A stretch of DNA of 64,000 nucleotides from the NCBI RefSeq assembly GCF_021366795.1, contig NZ_JAHCPS010000005.1, forward strand, positions 98,701 through 162,700. The letters run 5' to 3'. A program made the position numbers and the translations under genes. The stretch comes from Macrococcoides caseolyticum (GTDB taxonomy: Bacteria; Bacillota; Bacilli; Staphylococcales; Staphylococcaceae). Of the stretch, positions 19,866-30,781 are shown piece after piece. The first letter of the stretch is position 1. Each line of letters begins with the position of its first letter. Under the pieces are notes generated by a model. The model saw only the letters and a program-made list of their open reading frames with translations, had not been told where the DNA came from and searched no databases.

Positions 19866-21176
19866 TTAGTTACGTTTACGGGCAATAATATGAACAGGTG
19901 TCCCTTCAAATCCAAAAGCAGCTCTGATTCTATTCTCTAAGAAACGCTTATATGAAAAATGCATCATTTCTACATCATTAACAAATACTACAAACGTTGG
20001 TGGTTCAATTGCAACTTGTGTCGAATAGAAAATATTTAATCGGCTACCATTATGTGTCGGCGTAGGATTCATTGCCACAGCATCTGTTATCACTTCATTT
20101 AATGTACTACTTTGTACACGTTTACGATGGTTTTCTCCTGCTTCATTAATATATGGAAATAACGTTTTTAAACGTTTACCTTCTAATGCCGAAACAAAAG
20201 CTATACGTGCATAATCAAGGAACTGGAAGTTTTCTCGTACTTTATCTTCAAATTTTTTCATTGTTTTAGAATCTTTTTCGACTGTATCCCACTTATTGAC
20301 GACAATAACAACTGCTTTCCCCGCCTCATGTGCATAGCCAGCAATCTTTTTATCTTGTTCAATGATTCCTGTTTCTGCATCAAGAACAACTAACACGACA
20401 TTCGAACGCTCGATTGCTTTAAGTGCACGAAGTACAGAATATCGTTCTGTAGATTCATAGACTTTACCTTTTTTACGCATACCAGCAGTGTCTATCATGA
20501 CATATTCCTGATCTTCAAATGTATAAACAGTATCAATAGCATCACGTGTTGTCCCAGCAATAGGAGAAACGATGACACGTTCTTCCCCTAAAATTGCATT
20601 GATTAAACTTGATTTACCAACATTTGGTCGCCCAATTAAAGAAAACTTAATAACATTATCGTCATATTCTTCTTCTGGCTGTTCGGGGAAATGTTTACTC
20701 GCAGCATCTAATAAATCACCAATACCTAGTCCATGAGAACCTGAAATAGGATAAGGTTCACCAAATCCTAATGAATAAAACTCATATATATCTGCTCGCA
20801 TCTCTGGATTGTCAATTTTGTTGACCGCTAAGACAACAGGTTTACTTGATTTAAATAATAATTTTGCTACAAATTCATCTTCAATTGTAATACCATCACG
20901 GCCATTGACCATAAAAATAATCACGTCTGCTTCATCTATTGCTATTTCAGCCTGTGCACGAATTTGTTCCTGAAACGGCTCATCTCCGAGTTCAATACCA
21001 CCAGTATCAATAATATTGAATTCATGCGTTAACCATTCTCCACTTGAATAGATTCTATCACGTGTAATACCAGGTGTGTCTTCAACAATTGAAACACGTT
21101 CACCTATAATTCTATTAAATATTGTAGATTTACCGACGTTGGCACGCCCTACAATCGCTATTGTTGGTTTTGTCAA
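19866..21176 (-). CDS. der: GTPase Der (EngA), ribosome assembly
   Basis: 436 residues, exactly the usual length when started at the TTG at 21176. Two tandem GTPase domains are seen: GRANVGKST with DTPG and NKID, then GRPNVGKSS with DTAGMRKK and NKWD. A KH-like domain closes the protein. It matures the 50S subunit. The TTG is preceded by AGAGGA, 9 bases upstream; the in-frame TTG at 21194 would place that site inside the gene. G1 of domain 1 has alanine where proline is more common (GRANVG), which is harmless. Confidence 0.95.
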   Translation of the reverse strand: MTKPTIAIVGRANVGKSTIFNRIIGERVSIVEDTPGITRDRIYSSGEWLTHEFNIIDTGGIELGDEPFQEQIRAQAEIAIDEADVIIFMVNGRDGITIEDEFVAKLLFKSSKPVVLAVNKIDNPEMRADIYEFYSLGFGEPYPISGSHGLGIGDLLDAASKHFPEQPEEEYDDNVIKFSLIGRPNVGKSSLINAILGEERVIVSPIAGTTRDAIDTVYTFEDQEYVMIDTAGMRKKGKVYESTERYSVLRALKAIERSNVVLVVLDAETGIIEQDKKIAGYAHEAGKAVVIVVNKWDTVEKDSKTMKKFEDKVRENFQFLDYARIAFVSALEGKRLKTLFPYINEAGENHRKRVQSSTLNEVITDAVAMNPTPTHNGSRLNIFYSTQVAIEPPTFVVFVNDVEMMHFSYKRFLENRIRAAFGFEGTPVHIIARKRN

Positions 21177-21246
21177 TTTTGTTCTTCCTCTCAAATAATA
21201 TCTTTTCTATTTTAACATAGAAAGCACTTTTATCAAATTCTAAAAA

Positions 21247-21291
21247 AATGCTGATAAGCACACTTATACAAACAGTGCGCTTATCAGCATT
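21247..21291 (-). terminator. Terminator after rpsA
   Basis: A long stem of 18 bases on each arm with one mismatch (21247-21264 with 21274-21291) and a 9-base loop. The + strand A run before it gives a T tract on the minus strand. Confidence 0.85.
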
Positions 21292-21302
21292 ATATTTCAT
21301 TA

Positions 21303-22463
21303 TTATAAATTTAAATTTTTAAATTTATCACCAAAAACATCACCTAATGTTGGTGCATCTTCATCTGTTGTTTGTTGTTGACTTAAATAACTTGTATCAA
21401 AGTCTTCTGTTTGTTCTTCAGTCGCTTTAATAGATAAACCAATACGTTTCTCCTCTTTATTGATATCTAAAATTTTAACCTTCACTTTTTGACCTGGCTC
21501 TAACACTTCGCTTGGATTACCAATATGGTCATGACTAATTTGAGAAATGTGTACTAACCCTTGTAAACCTTTGTCAATTTCAACAAAAGCACCAAAGTTC
21601 GCTAATCTAACAACTTCACCTTCAACAATATCGCCTACTTTGAATTTTTCATCAACTGTTTCAAAAGGTCCAGGAAGTGCAGCTTTAATTGATAATGAAA
21701 CACGCTCAGTTTCAGGATCAACACTTAAAATTTTAACATTGACTTTATCACCAACAGATAAAGCATCCTCAACTTTATCAATGTGGTCATGCGTAATTTG
21801 AGAAATATGTACTAAGCCATCAACATCACCAATATCAATAAAAGCACCAAAGTTTGTCATACGTAACACTTCACCCTCAACGATAGAACCAACTTCTAAT
21901 GTTTCTAAACGTTTCGCTTTAAGTACTCTATTTTCTTCAGCTTCGATAACCTTATGGTTTAAAATGACACGATTCTTTTCTTTATCAAGTTCTTCAATCT
22001 TTAATGTTAAGATTTTTCCAACATAACCTGAAAAATCTTCAACATAATTTGTAGAGATTAAAGAGGCTGGTATAAATCCACGTAGACCAACATCTACAAC
22101 TAATCCACCTTTAACAGCTTCTTTAACTTCAGCTTCAAGTGTTTCACCATTTTCAAATTTTTGTTGTAATGATTCAAATGAAACTGATTCGTCTAATTGA
22201 CGTTTAGATAAGATATAATGACCATTTTCTTCATTATCTTCAATTTTAGTCACATAAGCCTCGATTTCATCGCCTACTTTTACCACGTCTTCTGCATTTT
22301 CTACACGTAGACTTGATAATTGACTAATTGGAATTATTCCATCATATTTAGCTCCGTCTAATTGTAAAACGACGTGCTTTTCCTCAATTGATTGGACAAT
22401 ACCTTTTACTTTGTCACCTTCATTAATTTCTAAAATCATGTTTTCGTTAAATTCTTCTGTCAT
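21303..22463 (-). CDS. rpsA: 30S ribosomal protein S1 homologue (four S1 domains)
   Basis: 386 residues with four OB-fold S1 RNA-binding domains. Repeats such as GLVHISQITHDHIDKVEDAL and the nearly identical GLVHISQISHDHIGNPSEVL are clear. This is the short Firmicute type (B. subtilis YpfD), not the six-domain proteobacterial S1; its role in translation initiation in low-GC bacteria is less certain. It sits downstream of cmk as in most bacteria. GAGGAGG precedes the ATG. Confidence 0.93.
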   Translation of the reverse strand: MTEEFNENMILEINEGDKVKGIVQSIEEKHVVLQLDGAKYDGIIPISQLSSLRVENAEDVVKVGDEIEAYVTKIEDNEENGHYILSKRQLDESVSFESLQQKFENGETLEAEVKEAVKGGLVVDVGLRGFIPASLISTNYVEDFSGYVGKILTLKIEELDKEKNRVILNHKVIEAEENRVLKAKRLETLEVGSIVEGEVLRMTNFGAFIDIGDVDGLVHISQITHDHIDKVEDALSVGDKVNVKILSVDPETERVSLSIKAALPGPFETVDEKFKVGDIVEGEVVRLANFGAFVEIDKGLQGLVHISQISHDHIGNPSEVLEPGQKVKVKILDINKEEKRIGLSIKATEEQTEDFDTSYLSQQQTTDEDAPTLGDVFGDKFKNLNL

Positions 22464-22548
22464 TAGTGACTCCTCCTCAAAGTTAACATCTTTGTGCTTA
22501 TTATAAACTTCTTATAAAAAAGCATGAAAGTCAAGAAATTCGCATTTT

Positions 22549-23232
<684 letters not shown>

Positions 23233-23277
23233 TTATTTTATCATAGTAAATATACGATGTATATTTGGAGGTTAGTT

Positions 23278-24240
23278 ATGAAAAATATTCTGGTAATGCA
23301 TACTGGTGGAACAATCAGCATGTCTGAAAATGCAGAAGGATTTGTTACCACAAATGATGTTAACCCTATGTCAAATATCAATCTTGAAAACCTTGCACAT
23401 ATTACAGAAATCCATCCATTTCAAGTTCCATCACCTCATATAACAATACAACATATGAATGAACTCCGTAAACAAATCATTAAAGAAATATATAGTGAAA
23501 ATTATGATGGTATTGTCATTACACACGGCACAGATACACTAGAAGAAACTGCATATTTCCTTGATTTAACTTTAAACGTGAGCATCCCGGTTATCCTGAC
23601 GGGGGCAATGCGTTCTTCAAATGAAATCGGATCTGATGGTTTATACAATTATATTTCTGCAGTTAAAGTCGCTTGTCATGAAGCAAGCAAAAATAAAGGC
23701 GTACTTGTTGTTTTTAATGATGAAATTCATAGTGCAACAAATGTTACAAAGACACATACATCTAATACAAGTACATTCCAGAGTCCCAATTACGGACCTC
23801 TAGGAATCATTACTAAAAATAATGTTTATTTTCATCACTTACCTATATTAAATCAGCCACTCGTAAAAGTAGATGAACAAAAAAAAGTTGGACTCATCAA
23901 GGCCCATAGTGATTTAGATGCCGCACTACTTGAATTCTTTGTTGAGCAAAAATACGACGGATTAGTCATAGAAGCTTTAGGTCAAGGTAATCTACCTCCA
24001 TCTTGTTTAAATGGATTAGAAAAACTCATAGAAGCACAAATCCCTGTTGTAATCGTGTCTCGTTGTTTCAATGGAATTGCGAGTAATACCTATCACTACA
24101 AAGGGGGCGGCTATGAATTAAAAGAAAAAGGGCTTATATTTTCAAATGGCCTAAATGGTCAAAAAACACGCTTAAAACTTCTTATCGCTTTAAGTAATCA
24201 ATTAACAACCGAGGAACTTTATCGTTATTTCAGTAAGTAA
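23278..24240 (+). CDS. ansA: L-asparaginase (type I)
   Basis: 320 residues. Hydrolyses asparagine to aspartate and ammonia. Both threonine motifs are seen: HTGGTISM at residues 8-15 and THGTDTLEETA near 82. No signal peptide, so it is cytosolic. GGAGG lies 7 bases before the ATG at 23278; the further-upstream ATG at 23257 has no site. It stands alone and is closed by a hairpin terminator. Confidence 0.94.
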   Translation: MKNILVMHTGGTISMSENAEGFVTTNDVNPMSNINLENLAHITEIHPFQVPSPHITIQHMNELRKQIIKEIYSENYDGIVITHGTDTLEETAYFLDLTLNVSIPVILTGAMRSSNEIGSDGLYNYISAVKVACHEASKNKGVLVVFNDEIHSATNVTKTHTSNTSTFQSPNYGPLGIITKNNVYFHHLPILNQPLVKVDEQKKVGLIKAHSDLDAALLEFFVEQKYDGLVIEALGQGNLPPSCLNGLEKLIEAQIPVVIVSRCFNGIASNTYHYKGGGYELKEKGLIFSNGLNGQKTRLKLLIALSNQLTTEELYRYFSK

Positions 24241-24291
24241 TCAATTGATTATCTATCATGAGTAGCAATTAACTTACCTAATAAAACATAC

Positions 24292-24323
24292 TAAACGGCG
24301 AAACAAATTTGTTCCGCCGTTTA
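24292..24323. terminator. Bidirectional terminator between ansA and ypdA
   Basis: Inverted repeat TAAACGGCG...CGCCGTTTA covering 32 bases with one mismatch, between convergent genes. Confidence 0.75.
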
Positions 24324-24327
24324 GTTA

Positions 24328-25305
24328 TCATTTAATATTCTTTTTTTGAACAATATCCTCTGCAATCAAGCCACCATGAAATTTACCATTTTCAATAAAG
24401 ATGGTATTCGCATCATTGCCTGCAGCAATAACACCTGCAATATACAGGTTCTCAACATTTGTTTCCATTGTTTCACGATTATAATAAGGTGCTGTACCAA
24501 AAGTATTGGTTATAAGTGTTATACCCATAGACTCTAAAAATGCATAATCAGGATGATAACCAATCATTGCAAATACTGTATCATTTTTAATTGTTTTCAC
24601 ACCTTCTGGCGTAGAAATTGTAACGGTATGATTATCAATTGATGTTACTGAACTATTAAAATAAAGCTTAATCTTTTCATGATTGACTAAAGATTCATAC
24701 AAAGGAAGAATCCATGGTTTAACACTTTTTGAATAGGTGCTTCCACGATAAACTGCAGTCACTCGTGCACCTGCTTTTTCTAATTCTATTGCTGCATCAA
24801 TCGCTGAGTTTTTCCCACCGATAATCACGACATCTTTATCAAAGTATGGATGTGCCTCTTTAAAATAATGATGAACTTTAGGTAAATCATCACCCGGAAT
24901 ATCAAGTGTATTATGCTGACCATAATAACCAGTAGCCACGGTGACATATGAACATTCATACGTCGTTTTATCGGTGCTTACAATAAATCGATGATTGCGT
25001 TTTTCAACTTTAAGCACTGCTTCATTGGAATGAATGTTTAATTGATGATATTTAACGACTTCTCTATAATAGACAAGTGCCTGATTACGCTTAGGCTTAT
25101 GATCTTCTACGATAAATGGCACATCGCCGATTCCTAACTTTTCACTCGTTGAGAAAAACGTTTGATGCGTTGGATAATTATAAATCGCTTCAACGACATT
25201 CCCTTTCTCGATAACAATATTATCAATACCTACTTTTTTTTGTTCGATACTTGCAGACAAACCACAAGGACCAGCTCCAATAATTATACTTTCAATATAT
25301 TCCAT
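24328..25305 (-). CDS. ypdA: Bacillithiol disulfide reductase YpdA
   Basis: About 325 residues. An FAD/NAD(P)H oxidoreductase with GAGPCGLS near residue 10 as the FAD loop and VVIIGGKNSAIDAAIE as the NAD(P)H loop. The YpdA family reduces oxidised bacillithiol (BSSB); it lacks the CxxC of thioredoxin reductase but keeps a cysteine in GPCG, as here. It fits with bshA and the bacilliredoxin in this window. I start at the ATG at 25305, with GGAAGG upstream; the GTG at 25314 is within that site. Confidence 0.9.
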   Translation of the reverse strand: MEYIESIIIGAGPCGLSASIEQKKVGIDNIVIEKGNVVEAIYNYPTHQTFFSTSEKLGIGDVPFIVEDHKPKRNQALVYYREVVKYHQLNIHSNEAVLKVEKRNHRFIVSTDKTTYECSYVTVATGYYGQHNTLDIPGDDLPKVHHYFKEAHPYFDKDVVIIGGKNSAIDAAIELEKAGARVTAVYRGSTYSKSVKPWILPLYESLVNHEKIKLYFNSSVTSIDNHTVTISTPEGVKTIKNDTVFAMIGYHPDYAFLESMGITLITNTFGTAPYYNRETMETNVENLYIAGVIAAGNDANTIFIENGKFHGGLIAEDIVQKKNIK

Positions 25306-25326
25306 TATATTCACCTTCCGAAAAAA

Positions 25327-25347
25327 AGAGACTCCACAAAGAGTCCC
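25327..25347 (-). terminator. Probable terminator after the CBS-domain gene
   Basis: A short stem (AGAGACTC with GAGTCCCCTT, one mismatch) preceded by seven A on the + strand. Weaker than the other hairpins. Confidence 0.5.
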
Positions 25348-25352
25348 CTTTA

Positions 25353-25994
25353 TTATTTATCTTCTTGTATATCTAAAACTTTGAAACCATTTTGTTTTAA
25401 ATATTTAGTAAACTTCTTAATATTTTTATGGTCTTCAACTTTAACAATCATTCTTCTATGCATTTTATCTGTCTCATCAAATGTTACAAAAGAAATCGCA
25501 TTTAATTTAAATTTAGATAAAGCTGAAGCAAGGCGTTTAATACGACCTTCCGCTTCGATTGAAGTGATTGCAATTCTTACACCTGGTTTACTCATACCAA
25601 ATGCGGATTTGAATTGTTCCATTACATCAAAACGTGTCACTACACCTAAAAATTCTTTACGCTCGTTTATAATACTTAAAATTGGAAAGTCTTGCAATGT
25701 TAATAAAGACTCTTCAAAGAATGTGTCATCATTAACGCTATATTCATCCAACGTCAGTATTTCACCGATTTTTGTTTCTTCAATAAACGCATCTCTTAAT
25801 TTAGGTGTCTTCATAAAGAAGAAATGACGGAAAATGCCATACTTTGTAGCAGTACCTAAGTATTTTCCTTGCTGTATTACAGGCATCCCATCAATGCCAT
25901 GATGTTCCAATTTATCTAATACACTCTTAATTGAGTCATCTGGACTAGCTACGTAACATTTTTCTTTTGGAATCATTAAAGTTTTTAAATACAT
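25353..25994 (-). CDS. CBS-pair and ACT-like domain protein (AcuB-like)
   Basis: 213 residues. Two CBS domains (residues 8-60 and about 78-130: GIDGMPVIQQGKYLG and FPILSIINERKEFLGVVTR) are followed by a C-terminal region of about 75 residues with an ACT-like beta-alpha pattern. This architecture matches AcuB-type proteins. CBS pairs bind adenine nucleotides; the ligand and partner are not evident. Cotranscription with ypdA is possible but a weak hairpin separates them. Confidence 0.7.
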   Translation of the reverse strand: MYLKTLMIPKEKCYVASPDDSIKSVLDKLEHHGIDGMPVIQQGKYLGTATKYGIFRHFFFMKTPKLRDAFIEETKIGEILTLDEYSVNDDTFFEESLLTLQDFPILSIINERKEFLGVVTRFDVMEQFKSAFGMSKPGVRIAITSIEAEGRIKRLASALSKFKLNAISFVTFDETDKMHRRMIVKVEDHKNIKKFTKYLKQNGFKVLDIQEDK

Positions 25995-26024
25995 AAATCC
26001 ATCCCCTTTGGCTATTAAGTTGTA

Positions 26025-27167
26025 TTATTTAGGAATTACCAATGTTTGTCCTTGCGTTAAATTGTTACCTGTAATACCATTGGCTCTTCTAATTTTATCG
26101 ACATTTTCAGGTGTACCACTACCGTAATATTTAATTGCGATACGATAAAGGTTCTCTTGCGCACCAACAACATGTGATGCACCTCCACCTACAGCATTAT
26201 TATTCGCTGTATTTTGACTGGCATTCGGTGTTGCTTGCGTATTATTTGATATATTTGTTTGTGTGTTGTCTTGTGCCGCAGCGTTTGCTGAGCTGTTCGT
26301 AGCATTATTCGTATCATCGCCTGCAACATTATTATCTTCATCATTTGATGATTGATCTGAAGTTTTATCTGTCGATTGCGAATCTTCAGTTGTAGTAGCA
26401 GCTTTATCTTTACTTGAATCCACAGTTTTATTGTCATCTTTTGCTTTGTCTGATTTGTCCGCTTTTTCTGTAGTTTTGTCTGATTTTTCTTTCGTCGATT
26501 GGCTATCTACAACGACTTCCTCAGTTTTATTCTTGTTGTCACCTTGATTGTTAATATAGTTACTTAATAAGAAAATAATCGGAATTAATAATAATATAGC
26601 TGCAATAATTGGCAAGTATTTCATCAGGCCATTGCCATTAGAACGGTCTTCTTCTTTCAATTTTTGATGTTCATCAGAAATGTTCGCCTGTGTTTGTTTA
26701 TTGCCTGCCACACCTGCACCAATAGCAGCACCAGCTGCGACTTTCTTTTTATTGTTTGGTTCATTATTTATTTTCTTTTTATTTTGTTCATGATGTGTTG
26801 TTTGTTTATTATTATTTGTGTCTGCTTTATGATTTATTTTCCTATCATGTGCAGTCTTAGCGCCAGCTAATACAACTGCTTCTTTTTTCACTGCTTGATC
26901 TTGTTTTTGCGTATCCGTTGCATCAATATCATTATTTTGTTTTAATTTTTCACGATTTTTTCTTTCCTGTGAACGATTTCTTCTAGATGCCCCACGTGGC
27001 GGAAAAATTTCATTTGTTTCATCTTTCGCGGATTGTTTTTCTTCAACTTTATGATCAGAAACTGTATTTTGCTCAGTTTTTTCTTGAAGTTCTTCTGTTG
27101 CTTGCTGCTCACGTTCAACTTTTTGTTTACTTTTCTCAAATTCATCTTTGAAGTTATCTCTTGACAC
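26025..27167 (-). CDS. ebpS: Elastin-binding protein EbpS-like LysM surface protein
   Basis: About 380 residues. The start [14 protein letters not shown] resembles staphylococcal EbpS. A long charged low-complexity region runs to about 180 and contains a [15 protein letters not shown] segment. One strong transmembrane helix follows ([19 protein letters not shown]), then a Ser/Thr/Asn/Gln/Lys-rich linker and a C-terminal LysM domain ([19 protein letters not shown]). I start at the GTG at 27167 with GGTGG upstream. Elastin binding is known for S. aureus EbpS; for this homologue it is inference. Position next to recQ matches Staphylococcus. Confidence 0.88.
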   Translation of the reverse strand: MSRDNFKDEFEKSKQKVEREQQATEELQEKTEQNTVSDHKVEEKQSAKDETNEIFPPRGASRRNRSQERKNREKLKQNNDIDATDTQKQDQAVKKEAVVLAGAKTAHDRKINHKADTNNNKQTTHHEQNKKKINNEPNNKKKVAAGAAIGAGVAGNKQTQANISDEHQKLKEEDRSNGNGLMKYLPIIAAILLLIPIIFLLSNYINNQGDNKNKTEEVVVDSQSTKEKSDKTTEKADKSDKAKDDNKTVDSSKDKAATTTEDSQSTDKTSDQSSNDEDNNVAGDDTNNATNSSANAAAQDNTQTNISNNTQATPNASQNTANNNAVGGGASHVVGAQENLYRIAIKYYGSGTPENVDKIRRANGITGNNLTQGQTLVIPK

Positions 27168-27226
27168 AATTTCCACCCACTTAATTAAAATTTATATACA
27201 TTTTCATTATAGACAAAATATGTTGC

Positions 27227-28621
27227 TTAAGTAAAGTCATATAAACCATTAAAAAGTTGATTGAGTAGGGTTTTATTGAACTTTTTATGAATAGAATAAT
27301 TCATTTTTTCAAATTGTAGATAATCTAATCCATCACAATGCCTACAACACTTTGTTTCTTCAGTCTTATTATTTTCAGAATCTTCTTCATATAAATTTTT
27401 AAAATAGCATCCCCTTGTCTGAATATAATCTATCATTTTAAGTGTTGAATTTCTTTTTGATTGCTGATGATGCTTTATTTTTAATTTTATTTCCTGTTGT
27501 TCATAATAAGCACTTAAGATATCCATTAATATTACTTTGTCCTCTGACAGCCGCATGCCTTCAAAATACATATCAATTTCTTCTAATGTCAGTTCATTCA
27601 TTTCATTTAATCGATATGACAAATATTCATCATTTTGAGCATATAGGAGTATAGATTGGCACAAGTTGCCATCTCGGCCACCTCTACCAATCTCTTGTGT
27701 GAACTGAAAAATAGACTTTGGCATATGGTAATGTATGACTGTTCGAATGTTAGGCTTATTGATTCCCATTCCAAAAGCATTTGTTGCACAAATCACTTGT
27801 ATTTCATCATTCATAAATCGTTGTTGGACAGACATTCTGTCCTCATATGCCATGTCTGCATGATAACGTTCAACAATCGTTTGATAGTCAAGTAAAAATT
27901 GATATACGTATTCTAGTTGTTTTTTTGAAGAAAAATATATAATTGTTGGACCGAAATTCTGGACATGTTCTTTTAGAAATGATAATTTTTCATCATCATT
28001 CTCTGCTTGAATGACAGATAAATAAATATTACTACGTGGCGTTATATGATCTACGATATGGAACTTCCGTTCCATAACCTCTTCTATGTCTGTTAAAACT
28101 TTTCGATTAGCAGTTGCAGTTAATGCAATCACTTGTGCATTAAAATGTCTGATGACTTCTCTTAACAACAAATAATGCGGTCTAAACTCATAACCCCACT
28201 CTGATATACAGTGGGCCTCATCAACCACAATTGCTTCACAGGGATACGCTTTTAAATAATTTAAACCTTGCGTCGTTATCCATTCCGGTGAGCAGTAAAT
28301 AAAATCATAGCGCTGAAGTTGAGATAAAATCATATGTTTATCTTCCTCATCTAGCTGGCTATGGATACAGCATGCACTTATTTTTTTTAATTTGAGTTGC
28401 ATCACCTGATCTTCCATTAATGCAATTAACGGTGAAATGACAATTGTTTTTTTATTCAATGTCAGTAACGGTAATTGAAACGCAAGAGATTTCCCGGCAC
28501 CTGTAGGTAATAACCCCAGTACATCATGTCCCTTTAAAATATTGTTTACGATTTCCACCTGGTTTGTTCTAAGGTGATTGATATGAAAAACGTTATTGAG
28601 AATATTATTGAGTTGACTCAT
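27227..28621 (-). CDS. recS: RecQ-family ATP-dependent DNA helicase (RecS-like)
   Basis: 464 residues. A superfamily 2 3'-5' DNA helicase: Walker A LLPTGAGKSLAFQ, DEAH box VVDEAHCISEWG, ALTATA, and the QEIGRGGRDG motif VI. A short zinc-binding region with cysteines (GCYF...CCRHCDGLD) ends the protein and no HRDC domain is present, so it is the short RecS type rather than full RecQ. The start overlaps ypbB by 4 bases. Confidence 0.9.
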   Translation of the reverse strand: MSQLNNILNNVFHINHLRTNQVEIVNNILKGHDVLGLLPTGAGKSLAFQLPLLTLNKKTIVISPLIALMEDQVMQLKLKKISACCIHSQLDEEDKHMILSQLQRYDFIYCSPEWITTQGLNYLKAYPCEAIVVDEAHCISEWGYEFRPHYLLLREVIRHFNAQVIALTATANRKVLTDIEEVMERKFHIVDHITPRSNIYLSVIQAENDDEKLSFLKEHVQNFGPTIIYFSSKKQLEYVYQFLLDYQTIVERYHADMAYEDRMSVQQRFMNDEIQVICATNAFGMGINKPNIRTVIHYHMPKSIFQFTQEIGRGGRDGNLCQSILLYAQNDEYLSYRLNEMNELTLEEIDMYFEGMRLSEDKVILMDILSAYYEQQEIKLKIKHHQQSKRNSTLKMIDYIQTRGCYFKNLYEEDSENNKTEETKCCRHCDGLDYLQFEKMNYSIHKKFNKTLLNQLFNGLYDFT

Positions 28622-29559
28622 AGTGACTGCCCCATTTTATTTATGACGATTGCTAATTTTAATTTAAAGTAATCTTGTATTTCTGATGTTTCATAATAAG
28701 CTTTTAATTTACCAAAACGATTATGATCCAACAGTAATTTTATTTTTTCGAATTCTTCTTTTGTAATATAATCTGAAACATCTAGTGGATAGTCTTTAAT
28801 TAGAATTTCAACAATATGGTCTTGAATCGTATGAATTCTCACATGCTTTTCTTTCATCACTTCCTCAATCTGACGACCTGCTTTCAAACGTTGATACGTA
28901 TCTAGTGTATTCATATGTAAAGGTGTTCTGGCATATAATCGATTGAGTATTGTAAAGTTTTCAGTTTTTAAAGCATGGACAATTGCATTTTTCTCAATAA
29001 ACAATTGGCTTAAAATAACTTCGCTTTCAACATTTAAGGTGCTGGACAATGTTTCAATGCTCGTTGCCCTTATATTATGCCCTGCAAAAAGATAGATAAA
29101 GTAAAATGTCCCCACTTTCTCTTCAACATATTGAATTAAATGTTCTAATTCTTCTGCAAGTATAATGAATAAATTTTCTTCTTTAATTTGTTTAAAAATC
29201 ATTTTGACCTGCCTTTGAATAAATAGACGGTTCGTGCTTGGTAAATAATCGGTTGATTGATACAAATATTCAGAAACAGATTGTATTAATAATACTAAAG
29301 CTTTAAAACTCACTTCACTTGCATAATGGAAATAGGGATATAAATGAAACGGCTTTAATCCTTCATAGGGTTTATTCACAAAGTTGTCGACAGTGGCAAG
29401 AGAGAGATCGGGATAGATTTCATAAACGGGTAGTAGATTTTGCATAACTGCATCAAAATAAGTCTGTTGTGTCCTAGAACCATTTAAAATCTTCCAGATA
29501 CTCTTCGGCGATTTATCGGGTAAAATATTCGATTTTATGTATTGATTGATTACTTTCAT
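28618..29559 (-). CDS. ypbB: YpbB-type helix-turn-helix protein
   Basis: About 313 residues. In B. subtilis ypbB lies between fer and recS, as here. The C-terminal 90 residues look like a helix-turn-helix domain of the Rqc kind (GRQIEEVMKEKHVRIHTIQD). Before it is a helical region without known motif. I start at the ATG at 29559 because AGGTG lies upstream; extending to 29733 would run through the fer promoter region and gives unlikely sequence. Function unknown; coupling to recS suggests a helicase accessory role. Confidence 0.82.
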   Translation of the reverse strand: MKVINQYIKSNILPDKSPKSIWKILNGSRTQQTYFDAVMQNLLPVYEIYPDLSLATVDNFVNKPYEGLKPFHLYPYFHYASEVSFKALVLLIQSVSEYLYQSTDYLPSTNRLFIQRQVKMIFKQIKEENLFIILAEELEHLIQYVEEKVGTFYFIYLFAGHNIRATSIETLSSTLNVESEVILSQLFIEKNAIVHALKTENFTILNRLYARTPLHMNTLDTYQRLKAGRQIEEVMKEKHVRIHTIQDHIVEILIKDYPLDVSDYITKEEFEKIKLLLDHNRFGKLKAYYETSEIQDYFKLKLAIVINKMGQSL

Positions 29560-29636
29560 TACATCACCTGAAATTTTTTTGTTGAAAAAGCCTTCAACTA
29601 TCTCTAAAATAGTTATGTATGTTATATATAGTGTAG

Positions 29637-29915
<279 letters not shown>

Positions 29916-29920
29916 ACAAT

Positions 29921-29957
29921 AAAAGCTTGAAGTTCTCAATAAGAACTTCAAGCTTTT
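29921..29957 (+). terminator. Terminator of fer
   Basis: A 16-bp perfect stem (AAAAGCTTGAAGTTCT with its complement at 29942-29957), 5-base loop, T run. Can also stop transcription from ribU on the other strand. Confidence 0.9.
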
Positions 29958-29990
29958 TTGTCAAGTTTATATTCATTCGTCTTTATTTCA

Positions 29991-30548
29991 TTAAAGTTTC
30001 ATATTTTTCTGTAGTACTGGTATCAGTGGTTTTACGGTTAAATAAAATAGCATCGTAAGGATTATTCCTTTAATAATATTAAAAGGAATAATACCTGCCG
30101 TCACAATCACCTGAACATTTTTTACAACATCATTTAAATTCATAATCATGCCATACATCGGTAATAATACGAAATAATTCAACAGACTCATCACGATTGT
30201 AAGCACGATTGTCGCTACTACAAAACCTGTAAGAATATTGTTGAATTTTCCCTTTGTCACTGCGTATAACGCAATGACAAATGATGTGCCTGCCAAAAAG
30301 TTTGCAACAGGTCCAATAGGGTCTGACATATTCATCACAAAATTTAAAATATTTTTAATTGCTTCTACTGCAATTGCACCAACAGGCCCTACTGTAAATA
30401 AAGCGATCAGTGCCGGTAAATCACTGATATCGATTGTTAAATATGGTGGTAAGAAAGGGACTGGTACTTTTAAAAACATTAAGATAAACGCAGTCGCACT
30501 TAATAAGCTGATTAATATCAGTTGTCTTGTTTTATTTAATTGTGTCAT
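29991..30548 (-). CDS. ribU: Riboflavin transporter, ECF S component RibU
   Basis: About 185 residues with five to six membrane helices. The substrate-binding component of an energy-coupling factor transporter; it must join EcfA/A'/T encoded elsewhere. The FMN riboswitch upstream gives the substrate as riboflavin. The N-terminal VPVPFLPPYLTIDISDLPAL region is typical of RibU. I start at the ATG at 30548, with AGGAG 6 bases upstream. Confidence 0.93.
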   Translation of the reverse strand: MTQLNKTRQLILISLLSATAFILMFLKVPVPFLPPYLTIDISDLPALIALFTVGPVGAIAVEAIKNILNFVMNMSDPIGPVANFLAGTSFVIALYAVTKGKFNNILTGFVVATIVLTIVMSLLNYFVLLPMYGMIMNLNDVVKNVQVIVTAGIIPFNIIKGIILTMLFYLTVKPLIPVLQKNMKL

Positions 30549-30611
30549 ATGAACTCCTAACTTCATCTTTGAATCAGGAGGTTAAATCAACTTGACAAAA
30601 TTCAATCCTCC

Positions 30612-30722
30612 ATCTTCTCCCATCCAGACTTTACTGTCGGCTTTGGATTTCCACCAAATCAGCTGCAATACGCAGGTCGCGGGCTATTACCGCCGGCTCG
30701 GAATTTCACCGACCCCGAAGAT
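30612..30722 (-). promoter_or_regulatory. FMN riboswitch (RFN element)
   Basis: On the minus strand the conserved RFN parts can be read: CTTCGGGG at the 5' side, GGGTCGGTGAAATTCCGA, CCGGCGGTAATAGCCCGCGA, GGTGGAAATCC and CCGACAGTAAAGTCTGGATG. It precedes ribU and should shut it off when FMN is plentiful. No T-run terminator lies between aptamer and gene, which suggests translational control. Confidence 0.95.
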
Positions 30723-30753
30723 GAATTAATGTATTTGGCATAAGCCATAAGTA

Positions 30754-30781
30754 ATTTTATCAAACTATTTACTTTTGTCAA
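30754..30781 (-). promoter_or_regulatory. Probable promoter of the FMN riboswitch-ribU unit
   Basis: On the minus strand TTGACA (30776-30781) and TAAAAT (30754-30759) with a 16-base spacer. It overlaps the stop codon of resE. Confidence 0.6.

Noticed and set aside
26189..26437. 82-codon frame inside ebpS
   Set aside because: An out-of-frame reading of the low-complexity Ser/Thr/Asn/Gln region.
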